This document shows, one piece after another, positions 38,727 through 48,181 of a DNA stretch of 64,000 nucleotides. Numbering within the stretch: position 1 is the first letter of the stretch; the number at the start of each line of letters is the position of its first letter. Origin of the DNA: Flavobacterium salmonis (lineage in GTDB: Bacteria > Bacteroidota > Bacteroidia > Flavobacteriales > Flavobacteriaceae); the NCBI RefSeq assembly GCF_903819435.1, contig NZ_CAIJDP010000060.1, forward strand, positions 248,001 through 312,000, written 5' to 3'. Made by a program: the position numbers and the translations under genes. The notes under the pieces are model-generated. The model did no database searches and was not told the origin of the DNA. It saw only the letters and a program-made list of their open reading frames with translations.

Positions 38727-39956
38727 CTATCTTAACTTTAAAGTAACGATTGACAATATGGCTAACATGATGGCAACAATCCAGAATCGGGTTACAATTT
38801 TACTCTCATGGTATCCCTTTTTCTGATAATGATGATGCAACGGAGACATCAGAAAAATTCTTCGGCCTTCACCAAAACGTTTTTTGGTATATTTAAAATA
38901 GGCTACCTGAATAATCACTGAAGCACTTTCTGCAAGGAAAATTCCGCAGAATAAAACAATCAATATTTCTTTACGAACTGCAATGGCCAATACAGCAATG
39001 ATTCCTCCAATGGTCAAACTTCCTGTATCCCCCATAAAAACTGAAGCAGGAAAGGAATTATACCACAGAAACCCAATCAAAGCACCTGTAAAAGCAGAGA
39101 TAAAGACGGTCATCTCTCCCGAATTAGGGATGTACATTATATTAAGGTAATTTGAAAAAATAATATTCCCCGAAACGAATGTAAAGATCCCGAGCGCAAG
39201 AACGGATATCGCCGAAGTTCCCGCAGCAAGACCATCAATTCCGTCAGTTAGATTTGCTCCGTTTGATACAGCTGTGATAATAAAAATAACAACCGGAATA
39301 AAGATTAACCATGCCCATTTTTCGTATCCTTCTCCCATAAAGGACAGAATTTCGGCATAATCAAATTCATTGTTTTTCACAAACGGAATTGTTGTTGCTG
39401 TTGATTTTTCTTCAACCGGAGCTGGCAAAACTACTGTTGAACTTACATTTTTATAGACACTTGTTCTTCCGGTATCTGTTCTTACCGTTACAGCCGGATT
39501 AAAATATAAAACAGCCCCAACAATAATTCCAAGACCTACCTGACCAATAACTTTAAAAATCCCTTTAAGACCTTGCTTATCTTTTTTAAATATTTTAATA
39601 TAATCATCAACAAACCCAATTGTACCCATCCAAAGAGTTGTTACAATAAGCAATACGATGTAAATATTATGCAATCGTGCAAATAACAAAACGGGGACCA
39701 GTGTTGCAAAAATGATAATAAGTCCTCCCATAGTAGGAGTTCCTGCTTTCTCATTCTGACCTGCAAGACCTAACTCACGCACTGTTTCACCAACTTGCTG
39801 ATTACGCAAAAAATTGATAATTCTTTTTCCGTAAATAGTTGACAAAAGCAGCGAAAGCATGAATGCCAAAGCCGATCTAAAAGTGATATACTGAAAAACT
39901 CCCGTTCCGCTTATATCTAATGTTTTGTCAAAATATTCAAATAAATAGTATAGCAT
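38727..39956 (-). CDS. mraY: MraY translocase (lipid I synthase)
   Basis: A 409-residue integral membrane enzyme with ten predicted helices. Motifs include [43 protein letters not shown] and the His cluster [13 protein letters not shown]. It joins phospho-MurNAc-pentapeptide to undecaprenyl phosphate. It is longer than the E. coli enzyme because of a ~55-residue extracytoplasmic insertion (around residues 155-215), which I recall as usual in Bacteroidota. Confidence 0.98.
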   Translation of the reverse strand: MLYYLFEYFDKTLDISGTGVFQYITFRSALAFMLSLLLSTIYGKRIINFLRNQQVGETVRELGLAGQNEKAGTPTMGGLIIIFATLVPVLLFARLHNIYIVLLIVTTLWMGTIGFVDDYIKIFKKDKQGLKGIFKVIGQVGLGIIVGAVLYFNPAVTVRTDTGRTSVYKNVSSTVVLPAPVEEKSTATTIPFVKNNEFDYAEILSFMGEGYEKWAWLIFIPVVIFIITAVSNGANLTDGIDGLAAGTSAISVLALGIFTFVSGNIIFSNYLNIMYIPNSGEMTVFISAFTGALIGFLWYNSFPASVFMGDTGSLTIGGIIAVLAIAVRKEILIVLFCGIFLAESASVIIQVAYFKYTKKRFGEGRRIFLMSPLHHHYQKKGYHESKIVTRFWIVAIMLAILSIVTLKLR

Positions 39957-40035
39957 ATTTTTCTATTTTTTAAATTCCAATTTGAAATTCCAAATTCTAA
40001 TGACCCTTGTGGTATTTGAACTTAGAAATTCGTTG

Positions 40036-41499
40036 TTATTTATTTAGTTGATCTAAAATTTCTTTTACCGTTTCCATATCATCAAAATGATGCCGAACGC
40101 CATTTATTTCCTGATACGTTTCATGGCCTTTACCGGCAATCAAAACAATATCATTAGGCTGGGCTAATTGACAAGCTGTTTTTATCGCCTGTTTTCTATC
40201 TGTAATACGTAAGAGTTTTTTATAGTTATGAGGTTCAACACCTTTCTCCATTTCATCCAAAATTACTTCCGGATCTTCATTTCTTGGATTATCAGAAGTC
40301 AAAATAGCTTTATCAGTTAAATTGGTAGCAATTTGAGCCATAATTGGTCTCTTGGTTTTATCTCTGTTTCCTCCACAACCTACAACAGTAATCAATTGTT
40401 CATTTTTAGTCCTGATATCATCGATTGTTTTTAAAACATTTTCCAAAGCATCCGGTGTATGTGCATAATCAACAATCGCTGTAATATTTCCTCTTGAAAC
40501 GATATATTGAAAACGTCCCGAAACACTTTCTAAATCAGAAAGCAAACGCAACGCTTCGAGACTATCCATACCTAACTCTATGGCAGTGCCGTAGATAGCT
40601 AAAATATTATAGGCATTAAAAGTGCCAATCAGTTTTACCCAAACTTCATTATCGTTTACTTTTAACAATAATCCGGACAATTGGCTTTCTAAAATTTGTG
40701 CTTTAAAATCTGCATATGTTTTCAAGGCATATGTAAACTTTCTGGCAACCGTATTTTGTAACATTACTGCTCCGTTTTTATCATCAATGTTTGACAAAGC
40801 GAAAGCTGTCTTTGGCAACGAATCAAAAAATGATTTTTTTACATCTCTGTATTCTGCAAAACTGGGATGATAATCTAAATGATCGTGTGAAAGGTTCGTG
40901 AAAATTCCTCCCACAAAATGCAAAGCTTCTGTTCTTTTTTGATGAATTCCGTGTGAACTCACTTCCATAAAACAATTCGTCACTCCTGCTTCAATCATTT
41001 CATTTAAATAATGATTAATTGTAATGGAGTCCGGAGTTGTATGCGTTGCTTTATATTCTGTTTCATCAACCATTATTTTTACGGTTGATAATAAACCAAC
41101 TTTAAAATCTGCTTTTTGAAATAATTGAAATAATAAGGAAGCAATCGTTGTTTTTCCGTTTGTTCCTGTAACACCAACTAATTTTAATTTTTCAGAAGGA
41201 TTTCCAAAATAATTGGCAGCCATAAAAGCCAAAGCCGTATTGGTATCCTTTACCTGTATATAAGTTATTCCTTTTTCAATATGTCCCGGTAATGTATCGC
41301 AAATAATTGCTGTCGCACCTAACTGAATCGCTTTTTCAATATATTCATGCCCATCAGAAAGTGATCCGCGAATAGCTATAAAAACATCATTTTCTTCAAT
41401 TTTTCTTGAATCAAAATCAATTTTATGAATAGCAATTTCTGTTGAACCTATTACCGATTCAATGCGTACTTTGTATAATATGTCTTTCAGTATTTTCAC
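40036..41499 (-). CDS. murE: UDP-MurNAc-tripeptide synthetase
   Basis: A 487-residue Mur ligase with the P-loop VTGTNGKTTIASLL and the substrate motif DNPRNEDP. DNPR is the signature of enzymes that add meso-diaminopimelate, so this strain's peptidoglycan should be of the DAP type. The start overlaps the ftsI stop by 4 bp (ATGA). Confidence 0.98.
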   Translation of the reverse strand: MKILKDILYKVRIESVIGSTEIAIHKIDFDSRKIEENDVFIAIRGSLSDGHEYIEKAIQLGATAIICDTLPGHIEKGITYIQVKDTNTALAFMAANYFGNPSEKLKLVGVTGTNGKTTIASLLFQLFQKADFKVGLLSTVKIMVDETEYKATHTTPDSITINHYLNEMIEAGVTNCFMEVSSHGIHQKRTEALHFVGGIFTNLSHDHLDYHPSFAEYRDVKKSFFDSLPKTAFALSNIDDKNGAVMLQNTVARKFTYALKTYADFKAQILESQLSGLLLKVNDNEVWVKLIGTFNAYNILAIYGTAIELGMDSLEALRLLSDLESVSGRFQYIVSRGNITAIVDYAHTPDALENVLKTIDDIRTKNEQLITVVGCGGNRDKTKRPIMAQIATNLTDKAILTSDNPRNEDPEVILDEMEKGVEPHNYKKLLRITDRKQAIKTACQLAQPNDIVLIAGKGHETYQEINGVRHHFDDMETVKEILDQLNK

Positions 41500-43502
41500 G
41501 ATAATTCTAATACTATTGTTGCGTTTTTACTAATACTTTCCCCAGCTTGTAAAGACTGTTTTTTTACTTTTCCTACTCCGCTTACTTTCACTTTCAAACC
41601 TAAATTTTCCAATAAAGCGATTGCATCCATCCCCGGCATTCCTTTTAAATTTGGAATCAGTTTTGGCTTTTTATTTGATTCTACATCAAACTTATTATAA
41701 CTATTTTCCTGTTTTGGGATTTTTAAATCTAAACGCTTGATTTTATTTGTTGAAGGCGCATCTGTAAATATTTTTTGAGCGATTCTTTTAAAAACCGGTC
41801 CTGCAACATCTGCTCCGTAATAATTATTCATAGCTGTATTTGGTTTATGAACCACTACAATACAAGAATACTTCGGATGATCTGCCGGAAAATATCCTAC
41901 GAAAGATGATGCATAATACATTCCTTCCCTTCCTGCTTTATTATAATTAACCATAGCTGTTCCTGTTTTTCCTGCCATTGGAAAATCTTTCGAATACAGT
42001 TTAGAAGCTGTTCCTTTTTTTACCACATTCCCTAAAACTGCCCTTACTTTTTTAAGTGTTTCAGGCGAACAAATTCTTGGATTAATTACCTCAGTATCAA
42101 ATTTTTTAATCGTTTTGTTCCATTCTTTAATTTCTGAAACAAATTGAGGCCTTACCATTACGCCATTATTTGCAACCGAATTATAAAAGGCTAAAGTTTG
42201 CATTGGAGTAACTGAAACTGAATATCCAAAAGCCATCCACGGAAGTGAAATTCCGGACCAAATTTTATCACCAGGATGTGGAATAATTGGCCTTCCTTCT
42301 CCTTTAAAATGCAATCCTAAAGGCTTATCCAAACCAAAACTTCTGATATGATTTACAAATTTTGCCGGATTATTTTTATAATTATCATAAACTGCCTGAA
42401 CCATCACTGTATTTGATGAAAGTTCAAATCCACGGGCTAATGAAATCTTTCCATAACCACCTGTATGCGAATCTCTCACAGCTCTTCCGTAATACTTAAT
42501 TATACCACCATGACTATCATACACCGTGCTTGTATCAGCAACCTTATCTTCTAAAATTGCCATTAAATCAACCAACTTAAAAGTCGATCCCGGTTCGTGA
42601 GATTCTGCTACTGCATAATTTATAGTTTCTGTATACGATCCGTCTTCTTGTCTTCCTAAATTAGAAATTGCTTTTATATGACCCGTTTCTGTTTCCATTA
42701 CGACTACACAACCATGATCAGCTTCGTAATCCTGAAGCTGTTTCAATAAGGCATGGTGGGCAATATCCTGAATAAAAACATCAATTGTTGAGATTACATC
42801 GTAACCATCTATAGGATCAACTTCGTTCAAATCACGAATGGGTTTCCACTGCCCTTTAGCAATTTTTTGCTTTAAGATTTTACCATCTTTTCCGTTAAGA
42901 TAACTTTTAAAAGCCCATTCAATTCCTTTTCCAACTTCAACACCCGTTGCAGGATCAATACGGTCATACCCAATTGTTCTTTCAGCAATTTTCCCTATCG
43001 GATGTTTCCTAACGGTTTCCTGCTCAACGATAATTCCTCCTTTGAATGCACCTAAATTAAACAACGGAAACCCTTTAATTCTCACATAATCAGTATAGCT
43101 TAATTTACGTGCAATTAAATAATAACGATTTTTATTGTTTCGTGCTCTTCTTAATTCATTTTGATAGTAACCGCTTGGTCTGTCAAAAATAACGGCCAAA
43201 GAATCTGAAAGAGGTTTTATATATTTTTCAAAATTTTCTTCTTTTGGTGCTTTCGAATCAAAACGGATTTCATAATTTGGAATTGATGTTGCAAGCAAAC
43301 TACCATCAGCAGAATAAATATTTCCTTTATTGGCCGGAATCACAAAATTTCTTACTGTACGCTGTTTGGCTAATTTTCGATAATAATTACCCTCAACCCA
43401 CTGAATATTAGTTAATTTAACAACAATAGCAATTGACATCACAAAGATGAAAACTGCTACGAGGTAAATTCTGTAGGATATATGTTTATCGTCTACTGCC
43501 AT
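41496..43502 (-). CDS. ftsI: FtsI-type transpeptidase (class B PBP) with PASTA domain
   Basis: A 668-residue class B penicillin-binding protein. It has an N-terminal transmembrane helix, a dimerisation domain, and the transpeptidase motifs STFK (HEPGSTFKLVDL), SSN (FELSSNTVMVQ) and KTG (MAGKTGTAM). One PASTA domain ends the protein (KLIPNLKGMPGMDAIALLEN). It crosslinks septal peptidoglycan. Its start overlaps ftsL by 10 bp. Confidence 0.97.
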   Translation of the reverse strand: MAVDDKHISYRIYLVAVFIFVMSIAIVVKLTNIQWVEGNYYRKLAKQRTVRNFVIPANKGNIYSADGSLLATSIPNYEIRFDSKAPKEENFEKYIKPLSDSLAVIFDRPSGYYQNELRRARNNKNRYYLIARKLSYTDYVRIKGFPLFNLGAFKGGIIVEQETVRKHPIGKIAERTIGYDRIDPATGVEVGKGIEWAFKSYLNGKDGKILKQKIAKGQWKPIRDLNEVDPIDGYDVISTIDVFIQDIAHHALLKQLQDYEADHGCVVVMETETGHIKAISNLGRQEDGSYTETINYAVAESHEPGSTFKLVDLMAILEDKVADTSTVYDSHGGIIKYYGRAVRDSHTGGYGKISLARGFELSSNTVMVQAVYDNYKNNPAKFVNHIRSFGLDKPLGLHFKGEGRPIIPHPGDKIWSGISLPWMAFGYSVSVTPMQTLAFYNSVANNGVMVRPQFVSEIKEWNKTIKKFDTEVINPRICSPETLKKVRAVLGNVVKKGTASKLYSKDFPMAGKTGTAMVNYNKAGREGMYYASSFVGYFPADHPKYSCIVVVHKPNTAMNNYYGADVAGPVFKRIAQKIFTDAPSTNKIKRLDLKIPKQENSYNKFDVESNKKPKLIPNLKGMPGMDAIALLENLGLKVKVSGVGKVKKQSLQAGESISKNATIVLELS

Positions 43503-43840
43503 ATTCTTTTAAAAAAACTTTTTTCTTCTTCTTTTTTAACTTCTATTTTTGTCGGAGGAACCGTTGATGGATAAATTTGTTTTTCAAGCATTTTATTAGA
43601 AACTGTTGATTCCATTTTCAGTTTCATTAGTTCTGATCTTCTGTCTACAAATTCAGAACGTAATTCTTTTACTTCATTATTCAGTTTTGCAATTTCAAAA
43701 ACCTTTTGTTCATATCGTTGTGTATTTGCAATCATTATTATAGCAAGCAGAATGATAAAAACAATGAATCGCCAGTTTTTCACAGCGTCATCATTAATCA
43801 AGAATCTTGCTTTTAATATACCAAATACACCACTTTTCAT
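43493..43840 (-). CDS. ftsL: FtsL-like division protein
   Basis: A 115-residue bitopic protein: a short cytoplasmic start, one transmembrane helix (WRFIVFIILLAIIMIANT), and a coiled coil (EIAKLNNEVKELRSEFVDRR) with a basic tail. Size, topology and its place between rsmH and ftsI identify FtsL, which binds FtsQ and activates FtsWI. Primary sequence is poorly conserved in the family. Confidence 0.85.
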   Translation of the reverse strand: MKSGVFGILKARFLINDDAVKNWRFIVFIILLAIIMIANTQRYEQKVFEIAKLNNEVKELRSEFVDRRSELMKLKMESTVSNKMLEKQIYPSTVPPTKIEVKKEEEKSFFKRIWQ

Positions 43841-43855
43841 TTTACACCTATATTA

Positions 43856-44764
43856 TTATATCTTTTCAGCAATTCTAAGTTTGGCACTTCTTGCCCTGTT
43901 ATTAATTTTGATTTCGGCATCATCCGGGACAATCAATTTACCGACAGTTTTAAACGGAACTGAAAAATTTCCATAAAAATCACGTTCAGGCTCGCCTTCA
44001 AACATTCCGTTTTTAATAAATCTTTTTACCAGCCTGTCTTCTAACGAATGATAAGATATCACAGAGAATCTTCCGCCGGGTTTTAAAATTTCTAGTGATT
44101 GCTCAATAAATTCTTTTAAAACATCCATTTCCTGATTCACTTCAATTCGAATAGCCTGATAAATTTGAGCCAATACTTTATTACGAACCCTTTCAGGTAA
44201 ATATTTCGCCAAAACCTCTTTTAATTCATCAGTCGTTTTTATTGGATAATGCTCTCTGGCTTCTATAATTGTTCTTGACAAAACCGGTGCATTTTTCAAT
44301 TCTCCATAATCCGAGAATACTCTTCTCAAATTTGCATCATCATATTCATTAACTACACGATAAGCATTTAAATCATTCTTCTGACTCATTCTCATATCCA
44401 GCTCGGCATCAAACCTTGTTGAAAAACCTCTTTCAGGAACATCAAACTGATGAGATGAAACTCCTAAATCAGCCAGGATTCCGTCTACAGTTTTTACACT
44501 GTGAAAACGCAAAAATCTTTTTATAAATCTAAAATTCTCATTAATTAAAGTAAACCTTTCATCCGGCAATGCATTTGCAAGAGCATCTTCATCCTGATCA
44601 AAAGCAAACAACTTCCCGTTTGGACCTAATCGTTTCAAAATTTCTTTTGAATGTCCTCCGCCGCCAAACGTTACATCCACATATATTCCGTCAGGTTTAA
44701 TATTTAAACCATCAACTGTTGGATGAAGTAAAACCGGATTATGATATTCCATTGTCGTCGTCAT
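43856..44764 (-). CDS. rsmH: 16S rRNA m4C1402 methyltransferase
   Basis: A 302-residue SAM-dependent methyltransferase. The start is YHNPVLLHPTVDGL, the SAM loop is YVDVTFGGGGHSKEIL, and later come DGILADLGVSSHQFD and SVISYHSLEDRLVKRF. It N4-methylates C1402 of 16S rRNA. The start overlaps the mraZ end by 26 bp; an in-frame ATG four codons later is also possible. Confidence 0.97.
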   Translation of the reverse strand: MTTTMEYHNPVLLHPTVDGLNIKPDGIYVDVTFGGGGHSKEILKRLGPNGKLFAFDQDEDALANALPDERFTLINENFRFIKRFLRFHSVKTVDGILADLGVSSHQFDVPERGFSTRFDAELDMRMSQKNDLNAYRVVNEYDDANLRRVFSDYGELKNAPVLSRTIIEAREHYPIKTTDELKEVLAKYLPERVRNKVLAQIYQAIRIEVNQEMDVLKEFIEQSLEILKPGGRFSVISYHSLEDRLVKRFIKNGMFEGEPERDFYGNFSVPFKTVGKLIVPDDAEIKINNRARSAKLRIAEKI

Positions 44765-45212
44765 TAATATTTCCCATTACTTCTTCGGCTAAATCTGCAA
44801 AATCCATATCTTCGCCGCTTATTGATTTTTCATATAAATCCTTATCCCAAATTTCCACAATATTAACCGCAGATGAAAAAACCACATCTTTCGAAATACC
44901 CGAAAAAGCAACCAAATCTTTCGGAACCAACAATCTACCTAATGCATCGATTTCTACTACTTTAACTCCCGCTGTAAATCTTCTGATAAAATCATTATTT
45001 TTTTTTACAAAACGGTTTAGCTTGTTAATTTTTTGCATCATCAAATCCCATTCTTCCATTGGATACAATTCTAAACACGGCTGAAAAACTGAGCGTTTCA
45101 AAACAAATCCGTTTTGAAGAGAGGAAGCTAATTGCTTTTTCAAAGGTGCAGGCATCATTAGCCTTCCTTTAGCATCCACTTTACACTCATATGTTCCTAC
45201 AATAGTGTTCAA
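44739..45212 (-). CDS. mraZ: transcriptional regulator MraZ
   Basis: A 157-residue protein with two AbrB-like halves, each with the family motif (DAKGRLMMP and DALGRLLVP). It oligomerises into rings and binds direct repeats upstream of its own gene to repress the cluster. An array of GTGGT repeats of the expected 10-bp period lies 45-90 bp upstream. First gene of the division/wall operon. Confidence 0.97.
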   Translation of the reverse strand: MNTIVGTYECKVDAKGRLMMPAPLKKQLASSLQNGFVLKRSVFQPCLELYPMEEWDLMMQKINKLNRFVKKNNDFIRRFTAGVKVVEIDALGRLLVPKDLVAFSGISKDVVFSSAVNIVEIWDKDLYEKSISGEDMDFADLAEEVMGNINDDDNGIS

Positions 45213-45256
45213 AAAAAATCATTAACATGTTACACAGCAAAAATATAAAAAATATT

Positions 45257-45302
45257 ACCACATTTTACCACTATATACCACTTTGTTGATAAGTTTACCC
45301 AC
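45257..45302 (-). promoter_or_regulatory. MraZ box: GTGGT direct repeats
   Basis: On the minus strand GTGGT occurs at 45281-45277, 45271-45267 and 45261-45257, exactly 10 bp apart. A related TGGGT lies two periods further upstream (45301-45297). MraZ is known to bind tandem TGGGN-like repeats with 5-bp spacers, so this is very probably its autoregulatory site. Confidence 0.8.
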
Positions 45303-45554
45303 TTTCACTCCGCTTACTTTAATCAATAGACTATCAAGATGTTATACATTAATCATTTTCTAAATCCATTCCTTTCGCAATTATAAAAAATACATAGTCT
45401 TTCTCTTAAAAAACCAATTATAACGCAATGATTTTAACAACTTAAAAATTCAACAAAAACCACTCTAAAAGCTGATTTTTAAACAATTATAAATTCTACT
45501 TAAATTATATAGTTAAAAAATGACAGCAAAAATTCATTTTTATTTATTAAACCC

Positions 45555-45562
45555 TATATTTG
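45555..45562 (+). promoter_or_regulatory. -7 box of the hydrolase gene
   Basis: TATATTTG matches TANNTTTG, 27 bp before the ATG at 45590. No -33 TTG at normal spacing. Confidence 0.4.
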
Positions 45563-45589
45563 TCCAAATTGAAATTGGCATTAAATTAA

Positions 45590-46354
45590 ATGGACAAACA
45601 CTACAAAAAAGAGGGCAAATACAGCTATTTTGAAGCTGGTGAAGGAACTCCTATCGTAATTCTTCACGGATTAATGGGAGGTCTTAGTAACTTTGACGGT
45701 GTAGCGCAATACTTCCCAACAAAAGGATACAAAGTTGTAATCCCGGATTTGCCAATCTACACTCAAAGTATTTTAAAAACAAACGTGAAAAGTTTTGCGA
45801 AATACGTTAAGGATTTTATCAATTTTAAAGGTTTTGATAAGGTAATTTTATTAGGGAATTCTTTAGGAGGACATATTGCCCTTTACCACACTAAACTATA
45901 TCCTGAAAAAGTAGCAGGACTAGTAATTACAGGAAGCTCAGGTCTTTACGAAAGCGCAATGGGAGACAGCTACCCTAGAAGAGGTGATTATGAATACATC
46001 AAAAAGAAAGCTGAAGCTGTATTTTATGACCCAAAAATTGCTACTCCTGAACTTATTGATGAAGTATACGCAACCGCAAATGACCGTATAAAACTGATTA
46101 AAACATTAACGATTGCCAAGAGTGCAATTCGTCATAATATGGCAAAAGATTTGCCAAAAATGACAGTTGAAACCTGTATCATCTGGGGTAAAAATGACAC
46201 CGTAACCCCTCCAAATGTAGCTGAAGAATTTGATAAGTTATTACCTAATTCAACTCTATATTGGATAGACAAATGCGGACACGCTGCTATGATGGAACAT
46301 CCTCAGGAATTTAATGAAATTCTTGAAGAATGGCTTGCTAAAAAGAATTTTTAG
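45590..46354 (+). CDS. alpha/beta hydrolase
   Basis: A 254-residue soluble hydrolase. The oxyanion region is HGLMGGLSNF, the nucleophile elbow GNSLGGH has Ser91, the acid is Asp203 (WGKNDTVTPP), and the base is His231 (KCGHAAMMEHP). All three catalytic residues are present. The substrate is unknown. It is followed after 44 bp by engB on the same strand and divergent from mraZ, a neighbourhood seen in other flavobacteria as I recall. Confidence 0.9.
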   Translation: MDKHYKKEGKYSYFEAGEGTPIVILHGLMGGLSNFDGVAQYFPTKGYKVVIPDLPIYTQSILKTNVKSFAKYVKDFINFKGFDKVILLGNSLGGHIALYHTKLYPEKVAGLVITGSSGLYESAMGDSYPRRGDYEYIKKKAEAVFYDPKIATPELIDEVYATANDRIKLIKTLTIAKSAIRHNMAKDLPKMTVETCIIWGKNDTVTPPNVAEEFDKLLPNSTLYWIDKCGHAAMMEHPQEFNEILEEWLAKKNF

Positions 46355-46398
46355 TATCTAAACTGTAGAATTTAAGAAGTTTTAAAAATCAAAAAAAC

Positions 46399-47019
46399 AT
46401 GAAAATTACTACTGCCGAATTCATTGTCAGTAATTCTGAAGTTGCAAAATGCCCACAAGAATTTTTACCGGAATATGCTTTTATCGGAAGATCAAATGTA
46501 GGAAAGTCTTCTTTGATAAACATGCTTACAAACCATAAAAATCTTGCAAAAACTTCAGGCAGGCCTGGTAAAACACAATTGATAAATCATTTTAAAATCA
46601 ATAATAATTGGTTTTTGGTCGATTTACCGGGTTATGGATATGCCAAAGTTTCTAAAAAAACCAAATCGGTTTTCCAGCAATTTATTACTGATTATTTTGA
46701 AACCAGAGAACAATTAGTTTGTGCTTTTGTTTTAATTGATATACGCCATGAAGCTCAGAATATTGATATTGAATTCATGTCTTATATGGGCGAAAGCGAG
46801 ATTCCGTTCTGTATTATTTTCACAAAAGCAGACAAAATCAGCAAAGTAAAAATTGATTCACATATTGCAGCATACAAAAAACAAATGTTTGCCAACAACT
46901 GGGCAGAAATGCCTCAGTATTTTGTTACCTCATCAACAGAATCAACAGGAAAAGAAGAACTTTTATCCTATATAGATGAAGTAAATCAGGAGGTTTTTAA
47001 AAACAATAGCGGATTTTAA
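46399..47019 (+). CDS. engB: ribosome biogenesis GTP-binding protein EngB/YsxC
   Basis: A 206-residue small GTPase with G1 GRSNVGKSS, the G2 threonine region SGRPGKTQ, G3 DLPGYGYAK and G4 TKADK. Family members assist large-subunit assembly and are often essential. Normal length and start. Confidence 0.97.
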   Translation: MKITTAEFIVSNSEVAKCPQEFLPEYAFIGRSNVGKSSLINMLTNHKNLAKTSGRPGKTQLINHFKINNNWFLVDLPGYGYAKVSKKTKSVFQQFITDYFETREQLVCAFVLIDIRHEAQNIDIEFMSYMGESEIPFCIIFTKADKISKVKIDSHIAAYKKQMFANNWAEMPQYFVTSSTESTGKEELLSYIDEVNQEVFKNNSGF

Positions 47020-47182
47020 ACCTAAATTCGAATCTTTAAATACTCCTGGCCGCACCTTCATTTTATCATTCTCTTTGAAGAACAAGAAGATACTTCTTTG
47101 GATCTGAATTTTATTTTACGGATATAACCAAGTCAATATCTTTTTTTAAATTATATTTGAAACAAATTAATTTCATTCTTTT

Positions 47183-47809
47183 ATGAAGAAAACTCTTTGC
47201 TTTTTACTTTTATTACTCTTATCTGCCTGCAATGTCACTCACTACTTTTTACACAGTACAGATAAAGCGAATAGTTTGGATTTCACTAAAGGCACATGGC
47301 TTGTTGGCGATATTGAAGTTGATCAAAATACCAAAACAAAATTAACCCGTTATGTAATGGCTGATTTTTCTAAATATTTAGGAAGGAGAGCAAAGTATTC
47401 AATGGACGAACGAAAATACTTCGCTACCAAACAAGTCCCATTGAAATTAGACAAAGCAGCAATTTTAGAGCTTAAAAAAGCAGCTGATGCTGATTATTAT
47501 GTCAATATAAAATGTAAAAATGCAAAAAATGACTTTAGTAGTTTTGAATTTCAAAATCATTTTTACTACAAGAAACAAATGACATACGCTGAAGTCATTT
47601 TAGAAGTCTACGATTTGAATCGCGGAGAGATAATTTACTCTCAAGCATCGGGAGGATGTCTGGAAGAAGAGCTTAGTATTACAAACTACCCCACATCCGT
47701 AGTGATAATGGGATGTTACAGGAAAATTATAAATGACATCAAAAAGAATTCTATCAAGCCTGTAAATCGCCTGCCGACCTATCAGGAGAAAAAAAATTCC
47801 AGATCCTAG
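47183..47809 (+). CDS. lipoprotein, unknown
   Basis: A 208-residue protein with a lipoprotein signal ending in LLSAC (lipidated Cys16). The body contains DADYYVNIKCKNAKN and YAEVILEVYDLNRGEIIYSQASGG, a pattern resembling the lipoproteins with a stress- or penicillin-binding-activator-like fold. That is a weak resemblance only. It is convergent with gldC, and the two share a bidirectional terminator. Confidence 0.65.
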   Translation: MKKTLCFLLLLLLSACNVTHYFLHSTDKANSLDFTKGTWLVGDIEVDQNTKTKLTRYVMADFSKYLGRRAKYSMDERKYFATKQVPLKLDKAAILELKKAADADYYVNIKCKNAKNDFSSFEFQNHFYYKKQMTYAEVILEVYDLNRGEIIYSQASGGCLEEELSITNYPTSVVIMGCYRKIINDIKKNSIKPVNRLPTYQEKKNSRS

Positions 47810-47838
47810 TGTAATACATGGAATCTGGATTTTTTTTA
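47799..47838. terminator. bidirectional terminator between the lipoprotein gene and gldC
   Basis: The stem ccagat-cc / gg-atctgg has one bulged A and a T-run on the plus side. The reverse complement also has a T-run, so it can serve both convergent genes. Confidence 0.75.
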
Positions 47839-47845
47839 TTAGATA

Positions 47846-48181
47846 CTACTTGGTAAGTTCCAGTTTTTCTGCAAAATAATCACAGAAATCTTTCATTGTA
47901 TCTGACATTTTTACATCATCAGTTGCACGTTTAAAAGTGTCAGACATCGCTACCAAAGTTTGGTGAAAGAAAATTTTCATTTCATCAACAGGCATATCTT
48001 TCGTCCAAAGATCAATTCTCATTGTTTCTTTAGCTTTGCTGTCCCAAATCGACAACATAATTGCCTTAGCTTCTTCGGCCTGAACTCCTCCATCCTGAGC
48101 GCTCCATGTTAGCTTTTCAGGAACACGGTTTTCATCTAACTCAATATTGAATTTAATTTCTGAATTTATTGTATCTGACAT
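47846..48181 (-). CDS. gldC: gliding motility protein GldC
   Basis: A 111-residue soluble protein without signal peptide. It starts SDTINSEIKFNIELDENRVPEKLTWSAQ and includes MRIDLWTKDMPVDEMKIFFHQTL, which I recognise as GldC of Flavobacterium. In F. johnsoniae gldC mutants are impaired in surface gliding. It directly abuts gldB (1-bp overlap) and is co-transcribed with it. Confidence 0.92.
   Translation of the reverse strand: MSDTINSEIKFNIELDENRVPEKLTWSAQDGGVQAEEAKAIMLSIWDSKAKETMRIDLWTKDMPVDEMKIFFHQTLVAMSDTFKRATDDVKMSDTMKDFCDYFAEKLELTK

Larger units (their letters stand above)
45213..45589. other. 377-bp divergent promoter region of mraZ and a hydrolase gene
   Basis: It holds the MraZ box near mraZ and a -7 box near the hydrolase. 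The ~250 bp between are very AT-rich, with no frame or RNA I can support. Confidence 0.6.
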
